Made by a program: the position numbers and the translations under genes | Assembly: GCA_024280145.1 (NCBI GenBank) | Contig: JAJRQR010000092.1 | Span: forward strand, 1-60,754 | Reading direction: 5' to 3' | Source of the DNA: Bacteroidota bacterium | GTDB taxonomy: Bacteria > Bacteroidota > Bacteroidia > Flavobacteriales > Flavobacteriaceae | Length of the DNA stretch: 60,754 nt | The notes under the pieces: generated by a model | Told to the model about the DNA's origin: nothing | Databases searched by the model: none | The model's input: the letters and a program-made list of their open reading frames with translations, nothing else | Part shown: in pieces, positions 52,370 to 60,671 of the stretch | Numbering within the stretch: position 1 is the stretch's first letter | Layout: the number at the start of each line of letters is the position of its first letter

Positions 52370-53269
52370 TATTTTCTCCTATTTGTTCAATTTTTGAACG
52401 TGTATATTCATTATAAGTTTGTTCGTGTAATGAGAAATATAAAATTCCGTTTACAAATTGTGTTAAAGATTGTAAGAAACTGGTAAGAATTAATAAAAGC
52501 CATAAAGCGATCACCCAAATAATTTTTGCAGTCATAGAATTTTCCATATCCACTCCAGTTTCAACGGCGTGAAAAGCATATACGCCTATTAAAACTCCTG
52601 GAATAGAAAGAATTAATACAAACAATACATAATTTAATAAAGTAAGTATAAAATTGACTCCAACTGTTTTCCAAAAATTCTTATAGACTAAATTCCATCC
52701 TTCGCCTAAAGAATTTGATACTCCTAGTTTTTGATGTATTAACACCATAAATGAAACTCCAAACCAGCCTGAAATCGCAAAATTTAATATGTATTGCGCG
52801 ATGGTTCCAATAATAGGAATGATAGCCATAATTACACTTACAATAAAATAACCAGCATAAATGACCATTAACAAAAGAATAAAAACGACAATGTTTCCGA
52901 GGTTGTCCTTTACATGTTTCCAGACTTCTTTCTTTTTAACTTCAATAGTTTCATTTTTAACGTATTCTGAAACATAAACTGCCGATAAGCTATAATTTAA
53001 TGCAGCAACTAAAATTAGTACAATAACAAATAAAATCCCTCCAAAACCAATATAGATCAACGATTCTGTCTCAGAGCTATCATTAGCCATACCTAAAATC
53101 CAGTAACGAGTAGGTAGCTAATTCCGAGGAAGGCGAGAATGAAAATTCCGTTATAACTAATAAAAATATTTGTGAAACTTTTAATATTTTGTTTCAGAAA
53201 ATCAAAATAATAGGTAACAATGTCTCCTACATCTAGTTTTTGTCTAAATTCAATTTTTTTCTGAAACAT
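52359..53269 (-). pseudogene. Bat-operon multi-pass membrane protein with one-base frameshift
   Basis: From ATG 53269, overlapping the SpoIIM stop by 20 bp, the frame encodes FQKKIEFRQKLDVGDIVTYY, a helix, and ends at GF with a TAG near 53095-53093. Two bases further on another frame begins MANDSSETESLIYIGFGGIL and carries five helices to 52359. Losing one T from a run of five (now four; forward AAAA at 53095-53098) explains the break, since GFLGMANDSS would then be continuous. It looks like the DUF4013/GPDP-membrane-domain type protein often found in this operon. Either a frameshift or a homopolymer error. Confidence 0.75.
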
Positions 53270-54218
53270 ACTTCTTATGTAAAATCATAGGGTATAAAAT
53301 ATAATAATAAACAATTAAAGCTAAGGAACTAAAAATAATAGTCATAGCCAACCAAACAGGCATATTACTGTAGCGAGTTATAAAACCTTCAATAAAACCT
53401 GCAATAATAAAAAACGGTATGGTACTCACCACAATCTTAAGTCCGTTTTTTGCCCCCTTCATAAATGAAACTCTTCTGGAGAATGTCTTCGGAAATAAAA
53501 TACTATTACCCATGACAAGCCCTGCACAACCGGCAACTATAATTACAGAAATTTCAATTACACCGTGAAGCCAAATAGATTTTGAAGCTTCAAACAAAAG
53601 GTTTCTGGTATAGAAAAATGTAAAGAAAGCTCCCAGCATCACTCCGTTTGAAAATAATAAATATGCGGTTCCTAGTGAAGTGATTACACCAAAAGCATAA
53701 GCTAATAATGCCACACGAATGTTATTGATAGTAATTCCGAGGAAAGTTCCAATTTCACTTCCGCTTTTATAAATTGCCGTTGGATCGCCTTTATCAATAT
53801 TATTAATGGTTTCGTTTACATAACTATCGCCTAAAATTAATCGCACAAATGAGTCGTCATTTAGTGCAGAAACCACACCTATAGCAGTCGCAACCGCAAA
53901 GATGATAAAGGAATATAATAATGTTTTTTGATGCTGATAGAAAAATAATGGAAATTCAGTTTTCCAGAAACGAATAATTCTATTTTTATCTTCTCGTTTA
54001 TTTATATAAATTTTTTGATGTGCTTGTGAAGCCAATGAATTTAGATAAAGAAGTGTCTTACTTTCAGGATAATAAGTTCTAGCATACGATAAATCGTTGG
54101 TAAGCTGAATATAATCATCTGAAAGTTTATCGGGATCTGTATTTAATTTTAATGCCATTGCCTTTTCAAATGCAATCCATTTTTCTTTATTTTGTTTTAC
54201 GAAGGCAGCTTCTCGCAT
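53250..54218 (-). CDS. Stage II sporulation protein M-like membrane protein
   Basis: 322 residues. The N-terminal soluble segment is REAAFVKQNKEKWIAFEKAM and SYARTYYPESKTLLYLNSLA (about 40-70), then FWKTEFPLFFYQHQKTLLYSFIIF, with about five membrane helices in all. The SpoIIM domain shows FLGITINNIRVALLAYAFG near 157 and WLHGVIEISVIIVAGCAGL near 214. In non-sporulating bacteria it is a companion of RDD and MoxR genes. It is divergent from the RDD gene, with a 58-bp gap holding both promoters. Confidence 0.92.
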   Translation of the reverse strand: MREAAFVKQNKEKWIAFEKAMALKLNTDPDKLSDDYIQLTNDLSYARTYYPESKTLLYLNSLASQAHQKIYINKREDKNRIIRFWKTEFPLFFYQHQKTLLYSFIIFAVATAIGVVSALNDDSFVRLILGDSYVNETINNIDKGDPTAIYKSGSEIGTFLGITINNIRVALLAYAFGVITSLGTAYLLFSNGVMLGAFFTFFYTRNLLFEASKSIWLHGVIEISVIIVAGCAGLVMGNSILFPKTFSRRVSFMKGAKNGLKIVVSTIPFFIIAGFIEGFITRYSNMPVWLAMTIIFSSLALIVYYYILYPMILHKKYVSEKN

Positions 54219-54276
54219 TAAATACTATTTTAGCAATTGGTTTTAAAAAAGCTTAAAGATAAAAACTTGTTTGGAT

Positions 54277-55002
54277 ATGGCAAAACTAAAAATAAATACC
54301 ACTCAAAACGTAAATTTAGATTATAAAATTGTTGGAATAGGGGAACGTATTTTAGCTTTGGTTATCGATTTGTTTGTTTTTTTATTATACTTCTTTATAC
54401 TTGATATAATCATGTCAATTTCCGACGATTTATTTACCGATCGTTGGACACTTATGGGACTTCAGTCTTTCCTAATGCTACCTGTAATGTTTTATTCCTT
54501 GTATATGCACATTATTTTTAATGGAAGAACAGTAGGGAAAATGATAGTAAAAACAAGAGTCGTAAAAATAGATGGAACACCGGTACATTGGTCAAATTTT
54601 CTGATTAGATGGATGTTAAGAATAGTCGATTTATGGATTTTTATGGGAAGTATAAGTGTGTTAGCAATATTATTTTCGGAAAAACGACAACGATTAGGAG
54701 ATGCCGCAGCAGGAACGGTTGTGATAAGCACTAAAAATAAAGTAAAAATCACGCATACTATTTTAGAAGAAGTAGAAGATACCTACGAACCAAAATTTAT
54801 TATGGTGACCAAATTGACTGATAAAGATGTGCGATTGATAAAAGATACTTTCATTATTGCTAAGCGATCAAGAGATTTTAAAACCTTAAAAGCATTGCGT
54901 GTTAAAGTGGAAAGTATTTTGGATACGGAATCCGATTTATACGATTTACAATATATTGATACCGTTTTAAAAGATTATAATTATTTTACCCAAAGCATGT
55001 GA
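54277..55002 (+). CDS. RDD family membrane protein
   Basis: 241 residues from ATG 54277 (a TTG six bases earlier is not needed). Three membrane segments carry the RDD pattern: GERILALVIDLFVFLLYFFI near 22, MHIIFNGRTVGKMIVKTRVV near 75, and HWSNFLIRWMLRIVDLW near 104 with FSEKRQRLGDAAAGTVVI near 135. The C-terminal soluble tail (VRLIKDTFIIAKRSRDF) continues as in Bat-cluster members. It is divergent from the SpoIIM gene and partner to the same system. Confidence 0.9.
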   Translation: MAKLKINTTQNVNLDYKIVGIGERILALVIDLFVFLLYFFILDIIMSISDDLFTDRWTLMGLQSFLMLPVMFYSLYMHIIFNGRTVGKMIVKTRVVKIDGTPVHWSNFLIRWMLRIVDLWIFMGSISVLAILFSEKRQRLGDAAAGTVVISTKNKVKITHTILEEVEDTYEPKFIMVTKLTDKDVRLIKDTFIIAKRSRDFKTLKALRVKVESILDTESDLYDLQYIDTVLKDYNYFTQSM

Positions 55003-55619
55003 GTTTATTATTAATCATAGATATTTTAGGAACAATTTCCTTTTCTATTTCTGGAGTTTTAACGGCTGTTAAAAAACGAATGGATCCCTTCGGAATTTTT
55101 ATCATTGCATTTGTAACAGCAGTTGGTGGTGGTACTTTACGTGATGTATTAATAGATGCGCCCGTTTTTTGGATGTACGATTTACGTTTTGTTTACGTAA
55201 TTGCTGGAGCATCGGTATTGGCGATTATTTTCAGAAAGAAATTAGGCTACATCAGAAAATCATTATTCCTTTTCGATACCATCGGGATAGCACTTTATAC
55301 CGTTATTGGAGTTGAAAAAGGAGTCAATGCTGGATTTCCTCCGTTAATTTGCATTTCACTTGGAGTGATGTCGGCCTGTTTTGGAGGTGTGATTCGTGAT
55401 ATTTTAAGCGGTGAAATTCCTATTATTTTTAGAAAAGAAATCTATGCTACTGCTTGTATTGCTGGAGCTGTTGCTTACTTTGCCTTGCAACACACACCCT
55501 TAGCTAATAATTTTATAGTGTTTATTTCTGGTGGAATTGTAATAACAATTAGAGTATTAGCAGTGATTTTTAAATTAAGACTACCAACACTTTATAACGA
55601 AGAGGAATTAAAAGGCTAA
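54999..55619 (+). CDS. TRIC-type (UPF0126) cation channel family protein
   Basis: 206 residues and seven helices. The repeated GG motifs are FSISGVLTAVKKRMDPFGIF near 15-34, AVGGGTLRDVLIDAPVFWMY near 40-60 and a second copy, GVMSACFGGVIRDILSGEIP near 121-140, as in bacterial TRIC channels. The start is GTG 54999, overlapping the RDD stop (GTGA). It may conduct K+ or other cations; no selectivity can be read here. Confidence 0.9.
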   Translation: MSLLLIIDILGTISFSISGVLTAVKKRMDPFGIFIIAFVTAVGGGTLRDVLIDAPVFWMYDLRFVYVIAGASVLAIIFRKKLGYIRKSLFLFDTIGIALYTVIGVEKGVNAGFPPLICISLGVMSACFGGVIRDILSGEIPIIFRKEIYATACIAGAVAYFALQHTPLANNFIVFISGGIVITIRVLAVIFKLRLPTLYNEEELKG

Positions 55620-55734
55620 GTTTTTCTTATAGCTATAATTCATTTTAACTCTTCCGTGTACTTTGTGAAAAACTTAGAGTCCTCTGAGGTTAAAAAAGTA
55701 GAAAACATCATAATATTCGCTACTTAATTATAAC

Positions 55735-56448
55735 TTACTCCAAAACTTCAACGGTAATATAAACATTGTCTAGGGGCCATTCATCTCCGTCTGCGGGAAG
55801 GTTCGAAATTTTTTCTACAACGTCCATTCCTTTTGTTACTTTTCCAAAAATGGTGTATTTTCCATTAAGGTGTGCTGTGCTAGACTTAGGTCCTAAAAAA
55901 ATAAAAAACTCAAAAGGGACACTTAAATTATCAGGATTTTTACGATAATGTTTAGCACCTGAAACAGTCCCTTTTTTATGAACTCGTCCATTTCCTTTTT
56001 CATAGGGCAGCCGATAATCGGAACCAATTTTATATCTTTTTTTTGAAGTAGATACTTGGTCACTACTTCCTGCTTGAATAATAAAATTTGGTACTACTCT
56101 ATGACAAAAGGTTTCGTTAAAATAACCTTGTTTTATCAAAAAAATGCAATTGGCGCGATGCAAGGGGGTGTCATTAAATAACTGAAGGGTAATATCACCG
56201 TAGCTTGTCGAAATTAAAACTTTAGTTTCAGGATTGTTTTTGCCGTATTCCGTCAGGAATTTCACCACATTTTCCGATGTAATTTTTGGATAGGTATCTT
56301 TAACAGGGATTACTTTTTCCTCAGTTTCTGGAAGGATTATCTCTTCAGAAGTACTCGGTAAAGTTTCCTTTTTGATTGGAGGCTTTTTAGTATCTCCACA
56401 ACTCAAAATAGAAATAAAAATAATAAGTAAAAACAGCGTTTTTTTCAT
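55735..56448 (-). CDS. Peptidyl-prolyl cis-trans isomerase (cyclophilin), lipoprotein
   Basis: 237 residues from ATG 56448. The lipoprotein signal is TLFLLIIFISILSC (Cys17) and the low-complexity linker is Glu/Pro-rich. The cyclophilin domain (about 75-235) carries LFNDTPLHRANCIFL, YFNETFCHRVVPNFIIQAGS and GRVHKKGTVSGAKHYR, and a late FGKVTKGMDVVEKIS. A periplasmic proline isomerase assisting envelope protein folding. Its ATG is only two bases from the divergent NUDIX ATG. Confidence 0.92.
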   Translation of the reverse strand: MKKTLFLLIIFISILSCGDTKKPPIKKETLPSTSEEIILPETEEKVIPVKDTYPKITSENVVKFLTEYGKNNPETKVLISTSYGDITLQLFNDTPLHRANCIFLIKQGYFNETFCHRVVPNFIIQAGSSDQVSTSKKRYKIGSDYRLPYEKGNGRVHKKGTVSGAKHYRKNPDNLSVPFEFFIFLGPKSSTAHLNGKYTIFGKVTKGMDVVEKISNLPADGDEWPLDNVYITVEVLE

Positions 56449-56450
56449 AA

Positions 56451-57092
56451 ATGAACTTTCAAGAATTTGAAAATAAGATTGTAAAAATAACAAAAATGGA
56501 ACTTCCAGGGGAAGCTGTTCAATTTAAAATGGCACCAATGGAACGTTTGGCAGAACTAAAACGAATTGCTTATAAAAAAAACACGGCCCGCAAAGCAGGC
56601 GTATTGGCATTATTTTATCCCTCTGAGAACAATAACACCCATTTGGCATTGATATTAAGAAAGACTTATAAAGGAGTGCATTCCGCGCAAATTGGTTTTC
56701 CAGGAGGAAAATTTGAAGAAGAAGATGCCGATTTAAAAGAAACCGCCTTACGTGAAACGGAAGAAGAAATAGGAGTAATAAGCAAAAATGTCTCTGTTAT
56801 AAAACAACTAACCGAAGTTTATATTCCTCCAAGTAATTTTTTTGTGCAACCATATATGGGTATAACAACTACTACTCCAAAATTTATACTTCAAGAGGAT
56901 GAGGTGGAAGATTTAGTGGAAGTAAGGCTACAACATTTTATGGACGATACTATTAAAACGATTCAAACTTTATCTACTTCCTATGCTAAAAATATAGAGG
57001 TTCCTGCTTTTATGTTAAACAATCATTTAGTCTGGGGAGCCACTGCAATGATGCTCAACGAAATAAGAGAAATGCTAAAAGAACTCCTGTAA
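56451..57092 (+). CDS. NUDIX hydrolase (CoA pyrophosphatase-like)
   Basis: 213 residues. The NUDIX box GGKFEEEDADLKETALRETEEEIGV is at about 80-105 and is preceded by HSAQIGFPGG (the CoA pyrophosphatase UPF0035 motif LR..HxGQxxFPGGK). The N-terminus has FKMAPMERLA. It probably hydrolyses CoA or CoA esters to 3',5'-ADP and 4'-phosphopantetheine. The start at 56451 leaves two bases to the divergent cyclophilin ATG. Confidence 0.9.
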   Translation: MNFQEFENKIVKITKMELPGEAVQFKMAPMERLAELKRIAYKKNTARKAGVLALFYPSENNNTHLALILRKTYKGVHSAQIGFPGGKFEEEDADLKETALRETEEEIGVISKNVSVIKQLTEVYIPPSNFFVQPYMGITTTTPKFILQEDEVEDLVEVRLQHFMDDTIKTIQTLSTSYAKNIEVPAFMLNNHLVWGATAMMLNEIREMLKELL

Positions 57093-57207
57093 AATGTGTA
57101 TTTTTGTATATTAGCAGTGGTGTTTTATTGCTGAAGAAATTGAAAACGAAAATGAACATGAAGACTGAGAATGGAATACTGCTAACTGAAAACTGAAGAC
57201 TGAAAAC
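57093..57207 (+). repeat. Short spacer with CTGAAAACTGAAGA-type repeats
   Basis: Upstream of the acyltransferase, AACTGAAAACTGAAGACTGA and neighbours (about 57183-57206) form a decayed 11-12 bp tandem of ACTGAAAA/ACTGAAGA. Translation into the acyltransferase begins right after it. Confidence 0.5.
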
Positions 57208-58011
57208 ATGGGGATATTTAAAAAAAATCCGTTTGGGCAATATTTAATTATAAAAAAATGGCTCATTAGATTTATGGGAATCTTATCTCATAGACGATTT
57301 AAAGGGTTTAATGAATTGCATATTGAAGGAAGTGAAATCATTAAAAACTTACCGCCAAACAATGTTCTTTTTGTATCCAATCACCAAACTTATTTTGCAG
57401 ACGTTGTTGCAATGTTTCACGTTTTTAATGCGAGTTTAAGCGGAAGAACGGATAGTATAAAAAATATTGGCTATATCTGGCATCCAAAATTGAATGTTTA
57501 TTTCGTTGCTGCAAAAGAAACAATGAAATCTGGATTACTTCCTAAAATAATGGCTTATGCTGGCTCTGTTAGTATTGAAAGAACTTGGCGAGCAAAAGGA
57601 GAAGAAGTTAATCGACAGGTAAAAATGAGCGATATAAGTAATATTTCTACAGCTTTAAATGATGGTTGGTTAATTACATTTCCGCAAGGAACTACCAAAC
57701 CTTGGAGACCCATTAGACGAGGAACAGCACATATTATTAAAAAGAATAAGCCGATTGTTGTTCCGATTGTAATCGATGGATTTAGAAGATCATTTGACAA
57801 AAAAGGGCGTCGGATTAACAAAAGGGGAATTCTACAATCTTTTGTGATTAAAGAACCTTTAGAGATAGATTATGAAAATGAAAGCGTAGATTCTATTGTT
57901 GAAAAACTTCAATTTGCTATCGAGCAACATCCTTCCTTATTAAATGTAATTCCGAAAGAGGAAATTGCAAATGTAGAAGAAGATAACTTAAAACGTAAAT
58001 GGGAGTATTAG
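57208..58011 (+). CDS. Lysophospholipid acyltransferase family protein
   Basis: A PlsC-like acyltransferase of 267 residues. The acceptor motif SNHQTYFADVVAMFHVFNA is at about 56-75, the substrate-binding FPQGTTKPWRPIRRGTA near 155-171, and VPIVIDGFRRSFDKKGR follows. The HX4D spacing is altered to HX5D in this form, a variation seen in Bacteroidetes homologues. It probably makes phosphatidate from lysophosphatidate or adds acyl groups to other lipids. It is preceded by a repeat-rich spacer. Confidence 0.85.
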   Translation: MGIFKKNPFGQYLIIKKWLIRFMGILSHRRFKGFNELHIEGSEIIKNLPPNNVLFVSNHQTYFADVVAMFHVFNASLSGRTDSIKNIGYIWHPKLNVYFVAAKETMKSGLLPKIMAYAGSVSIERTWRAKGEEVNRQVKMSDISNISTALNDGWLITFPQGTTKPWRPIRRGTAHIIKKNKPIVVPIVIDGFRRSFDKKGRRINKRGILQSFVIKEPLEIDYENESVDSIVEKLQFAIEQHPSLLNVIPKEEIANVEEDNLKRKWEY

Positions 58012-58384
58012 TTTGTTAATGGATTAGTATGTTAAGAAACTAAATGTCACACTGAGCGCAGTCTAAGTGTCCTACTGCGATGGCAAAATGAAAGTACAAA
58101 CTTTGCGAGGCATTTTCGCCGAAGCAATCTACCAGTCATTTACCGAAATTTTATAAAAACAGGTTATTGTAAAGTCAAAATCCGAAGCATTCTATCATTA
58201 GTTCTTCACAAAGGACACTGAGTGTTCGACGAAGGAGAGTGTATCGAAGTGTCGTCCTGCCGAAGCAATCTCATGATTTAACTAATCCTCAAAAATCACT
58301 TCACCAAAAGGGCTTGAGAAAATGTTACAATCAAGTCTTAATTCTTAAATCATAAAGCAAAGCGATCTTAATTCTTTTCAAGAA
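58012..58384. repeat. Intergenic region with mixed interspersed-repeat remnants
   Basis: A 373-bp gap containing CACTGAGCGCAGTCTAAGTG (58050-58069), TTTGCGAGG (58102-58110), GCCGAAGCAATCTA (58118-58131), GACACTGAGTGTTCGACGAAGG (58214-58235), and GCCGAAGCAATCTCATGA (58259-58276). These are broken copies of two flavobacterial intergenic repeat families. No gene is present. Confidence 0.65.
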
Positions 58385-60160
58385 TCAATGCCCATAAATC
58401 TTATTATAAAGAACTATGTATTTTTGCTTTATAATTTTACGCTTTAACTTCATAGTAGGAGTAAGGTGTCCAGCATCAATGCTCCAAGTATCTGGAGTAA
58501 GTTCAAAACGTTTAATTTTTTCCCATTTACCAAAACTTTCATTATGGATATCTACTTCTTTCTGAATCCTAGCAATTAGCTTTTCGTTAGCTACTAATTC
58601 TTCAGGAGTAGAACCAAGATCTATGTTTTTTCGTTGCGCCCATTCTTTTACAAAATCAAAATTAAGCTGTATAAAAGCAGCTGGCATTTTTTCGCCATCA
58701 CCAACAACCATTATTTGTTCAATGAAAAAAGATTCTTTCATAGCATTTTCCAGTAATTGAGGTGCTACATATTTTCCTCCACTGGTTTTAAACATTTCTT
58801 TCTTTCGATCGGTAATTTTTAAGAAACCATCACTATCCACTTCTCCAATATCTCCGGTATGAAAATACCCATCTACCAATGCAGCATTAGTCATTTCAGG
58901 TTCTTTATAATAACCCATCATTACCTGAGGTCCTTTTACTAGTATCTCGCCATCTTCTGCAATTTTAATTTCAGTATCGCGAATTGCTTTTCCTACAGTT
59001 CCAATTCTAAAATGGAAATCTCGCATATCATTCACGGTAACTACTGGTGAAGTTTCAGTAAGTCCATAACCTTCCATTACAGGAATTCCAGCTGCATTAA
59101 AAACTCTTGCCAGCCTTGGTTGAAGTGCAGCACTTCCAGAGGCTACTGCTTGTAAATTCCCACCCAAAGCTGCTTGCCATTTACTAAATATAAGTTTTCG
59201 AGCAATACCTAATTGTTTTTCGTACCACCAACCATTTTGTCCGTAAGGTTCGTAACGCAAGCCAAGATCAATTGCCCAAAAGAAAAGTTTCTTTTTAACT
59301 CCAGTTAAATCATTTCCTTTGGCATATATTTTATCATATATTTTTTCTAATACACGCGGAACCACCGTCATTACTTCTGGTTTTACCTCTTGCAGGTTGG
59401 CACTTATCGCTTCAATTGACTCTGCAAAATAAATACTAACACCCGTATATTGGTACATATACAATAGCATTCGTTCAAAAACATGACATACTGGTAAAAA
59501 ACTCAATGCTTTAGAATTCCCTAATTTCATAGGCAGACGATAGGTGCTGTTGATAGCATTACTCACAATATTTTTATGTGAAAGCATAACTCCTTTAGGT
59601 CTTCCTGTAGTACCTGAAGTATAGATGATAGTAGCCATATCTGTCTCTACAACGGCTGCCTTTCTTTTTTCAACTTCATCTTGATTGCTAGTATCTTCAC
59701 CTAATTTTATTACATCGGTCCAATGATCACAGTCTTCACGTTCATCAAAACAGTACACACCTTTTAATGTAGGAACTTGATGCTTGATATTGTTTATTTT
59801 TTCCAAAACAAATTCACACGAAACAAAACAATACACACATTCGCTATGGTTGAGTATATAAAGGTAATCTTCTTCCGAAATAGTTGGGTAAATAGGCACA
59901 TCTTGTGCTCCTGTTTGTAAAATACCAATATCACAAATATTCCATTCGGTACGGTTGGTAAGTGATATAATTGCCACTTTATCATTGGCTTGTACTCCCA
60001 ACCGGATTAACCCTCTACTTATAGCATTCGCCTTATCTACATACTCTTGAGTTGAAGTAGCTTCCCATTTTCCATTGTTTTTTGTTACTAATGATTCTTT
60101 TAAATTGTATTTTTCTAATTGATAATAAGGAAAGTCGAAGAGGCGTTTTACATCAGTCAT
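58385..60160 (-). CDS. Long-chain fatty acyl-CoA synthetase (AMP-forming)
   Basis: 591 residues from ATG 60160; an upstream TTG at 60187 is in frame but the ATG begins the conserved TDVKRLFDFPYYQLEKYN. AMP-binding motifs are TIIYTSGTTGRPKGVMLSHK near 175-194, GYGLTETSP near 343, YFHTGDIG near 410 and KITDRKKEMFKTSGGKYVAP near 424. Activates fatty acids as CoA thioesters, and thus fits with the DECR-like SDR and mutase genes as part of fatty-acid and odd-chain metabolism. Single-gene transcript, with a terminator upstream. Confidence 0.93.
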   Translation of the reverse strand: MTDVKRLFDFPYYQLEKYNLKESLVTKNNGKWEATSTQEYVDKANAISRGLIRLGVQANDKVAIISLTNRTEWNICDIGILQTGAQDVPIYPTISEEDYLYILNHSECVYCFVSCEFVLEKINNIKHQVPTLKGVYCFDEREDCDHWTDVIKLGEDTSNQDEVEKRKAAVVETDMATIIYTSGTTGRPKGVMLSHKNIVSNAINSTYRLPMKLGNSKALSFLPVCHVFERMLLYMYQYTGVSIYFAESIEAISANLQEVKPEVMTVVPRVLEKIYDKIYAKGNDLTGVKKKLFFWAIDLGLRYEPYGQNGWWYEKQLGIARKLIFSKWQAALGGNLQAVASGSAALQPRLARVFNAAGIPVMEGYGLTETSPVVTVNDMRDFHFRIGTVGKAIRDTEIKIAEDGEILVKGPQVMMGYYKEPEMTNAALVDGYFHTGDIGEVDSDGFLKITDRKKEMFKTSGGKYVAPQLLENAMKESFFIEQIMVVGDGEKMPAAFIQLNFDFVKEWAQRKNIDLGSTPEELVANEKLIARIQKEVDIHNESFGKWEKIKRFELTPDTWSIDAGHLTPTMKLKRKIIKQKYIVLYNKIYGH

Positions 60161-60216
60161 GTTAAGTGCATTTTGTATAGTCTGCAAAATAGGAAAAAAC
60201 TTTCAGTTTTTGAAAT

Positions 60217-60250
60217 AAAAAAGGAGTAACTGGTATGTTACTCCTTTTTT
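60217..60250. terminator. Terminator between the T9SS-protein gene and the acyl-CoA synthetase
   Basis: A perfect 14-bp stem, AAAAAAGGAGTAAC (60217-60230) with GTTACTCCTTTTTT (60237-60250), ending in T6. It terminates the minus-strand gene at 60275. Confidence 0.85.
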
Positions 60251-60274
60251 AAGAAATTGATTTTTGATTATTAA

Positions 60275-60661
60275 TTACTTCTTCACAATTTTAAAAGTTT
60301 TTGAAGCGGTTTCAGAAACAATCTTCATAAAATAAATACCTGTTGTATAATTGCTATAATCTACCGTTTGTATTCCCGAAACATTTTTTATTCTATTAAT
60401 AAGTTGCCCTTGTATATTATATATTCCAACAGAATAATTATTTGAAGTAGTCTTAACATTCAAAATATATTTAACTGGATTTGGATAAATCTTAAATTGG
60501 GATTCTATAGTATTATTAACGCTTAATGTTCCATCGTCTATCACATTAACCGTAAGATCATCAAAATAAAAGCCGTCTCTGTTTCCTTGATCATCAGATT
60601 CAAATTCAAACCGAATGGTTATGTTGCGAGATAATGTAGATTTTAGTATCTTTATGTAAAC
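60275..60661 (-). pseudogene. C-terminal fragment of a type IX-secreted protein
   Basis: The frame from 60661 to 60275 has no start codon before ATG 60544 but reads RNITIRFEFESDDQGNRDGF and YFDDLTVNVIDDGTLSVNN, then the Por secretion tail IYPNPVKYILNVKT...GIYNIQGQL...YTTGIYFMKIV, the T9SS type A sorting domain. The FEFESD..GFYFDDL strand usually sits at the end of a jelly-roll domain of a larger protein. Upstream of about 60640 the frame runs into unrelated residues and a stop (60664-60662), and a new + strand gene begins at 60672, suggesting interruption by an inserted element. Confidence 0.6.
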
Positions 60662-60671
60662 TTATAGTATT

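Noticed and set aside
57413-57428. TGTTTCACGTTTTTAA as a parS site for the ParB in this window
   Set aside because: Only the left half (TGTTTCACGT) matches the palindromic parS consensus. It lies in conserved acyltransferase coding sequence (MFHVFN) and is far from parAB.
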